NCBI RefSeq assembly: GCF_001443045.1 | Contig: NZ_LKPJ01000014.1 | Location: 124,001-188,000, forward strand | Reading direction: 5' to 3' | DNA length: 64,000 bases | DNA from: Burkholderia ambifaria | GTDB lineage: Bacteria; Pseudomonadota; Gammaproteobacteria; Burkholderiales; Burkholderiaceae | Shown here: piece after piece, positions 63,776 to 64,000 of the stretch | Position numbering within the stretch: the stretch's first letter is position 1 | Layout of the letters: each line of letters starts with the position of its first letter | Notes under the pieces: model-generated | Seen by the model: the letters and a program-made list of their open reading frames with translations, nothing else | What the model was told of the DNA's origin: nothing | Database searches by the model: none | Position numbers and translations under genes: made by a program

Positions 63776-64000
63776 CTATGCGCACGAAACGAACAGCATG
63801 CCCAGCGTGCCGGCGGCAATCGCCACGCCGTACGGCAACGCGCCAACCGACGCGACTTCCATGGGGCCGTCGGTTGCCCCTGCATGCGCGCTGATCGAGC
63901 GACGCGCGATCAACATCCGGACGTTCGCCCACATCCGGCGCATGCGCCCGCGCAGCAGTGCGAAGCCGATCGCGCCGATCCCGCCGGCCAGAAAGGTGGC
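63776..64000 (-). CDS. tadV: Prepilin peptidase TadV/CpaA, C-terminal fragment
   Basis: The last 74 residues of a frame that enters from the right edge: a membrane segment (ATFLAGGIGAIGFALLRGRM), a basic loop, then the family-typical LPYGVAIAAGTLGMLFVSCA and stop. PYG-x-AIA-x-G near the C-terminus is characteristic of A24-family prepilin peptidases. It would process the Flp pilin and the TadE/G pseudopilins encoded in this locus. The catalytic aspartates lie outside the window. Confidence 0.8.
   Translation of the reverse strand, partial: ATFLAGGIGAIGFALLRGRMRRMWANVRMLIARRSISAHAGATDGPMEVASVGALPYGVAIAAGTLGMLFVSCA

Overview
The window looks like a replicon of a Burkholderia species, most likely of the Burkholderia cepacia complex. 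The DNA is very GC-rich with strong third-position GC bias, so long antisense shadow ORFs are everywhere. The gene content (an OmpC-type porin, several small catabolic islands each with its own LysR, AraC or Lrp regulator, and a tad pilus locus) is typical of a secondary Burkholderia chromosome. No rRNA, tRNA, insertion sequence, phage or CRISPR was seen. The species call is inference.

Region 1 (1-15.5 kb) looks like an uptake and oxidation module for an amine or amino-acid-like compound. The minus strand carries a peptide-type ABC importer, a PuuB-like FAD oxidase, a short AraC regulator preceded by a well-initiated 37-codon ORF, and a type II HAD hydrolase. The plus strand carries a GNAT protein, a GhrA-like 2-hydroxyacid dehydrogenase, a class III aminotransferase, an Lrp regulator and a semialdehyde dehydrogenase. 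An approximately 90-bp sequence is shared upstream of the oxidase and importer operons, with weaker matches before the HAD and aminotransferase genes, suggesting one regulon. A 1-kb spacer holds an 8-bp tandem array inside a larger direct repeat.

Region 2 (15.6-22.2 kb) is mixed: a GGEEF diguanylate cyclase, a secreted PAP2 phosphatase lipoprotein with a passenger-like beta repeat, a broken DUF72 gene, a 56-residue membrane protein, and an aldo/keto reductase divergent from a LysR gene.

Region 3 (22.2-31.6 kb) is a complete xylose locus: xylAB-xylFGH on the minus strand, divergent from xylR and a galactose mutarotase gene. A strong hairpin separates xylF from xylG.

Region 4 (31.8-39.2 kb) has an M20 amidohydrolase, amino-acid binding protein and porin operon divergent from a LysR gene. 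The LysR C-terminus is destroyed and its frame runs through frmR. Next come frmR and frmA (formaldehyde and S-nitrosoglutathione detoxification), with a clear FrmR/RcnR-type operator, convergent with nnrS (nitric oxide tolerance).

Region 5 (39.2-45.5 kb) matches the indole-degradation layout iifR / iifABCD: a dienelactone-hydrolase/SnoaL fusion, an SDR, a styrene-monooxygenase-type flavoprotein and its flavin reductase, followed by an outer-membrane transporter. Direct repeats in the divergent promoter are a candidate IifR operator.

Region 6 (45.6-51.2 kb) has a class C beta-lactamase-like lipoprotein and a Tat-exported molybdenum hydroxylase with its 2Fe-2S subunit and a dihaem cytochrome c.

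Region 7 (52.1-64 kb) is a tad/flp pilus locus on the minus strand, running from a prepilin peptidase cut by the right edge through an AAA ATPase, rcpC, rcpA, a small lipoprotein, tadG, two tadE-like genes, tadZ, tadA, tadB and tadC. The flp pilin gene is presumably just outside the window.
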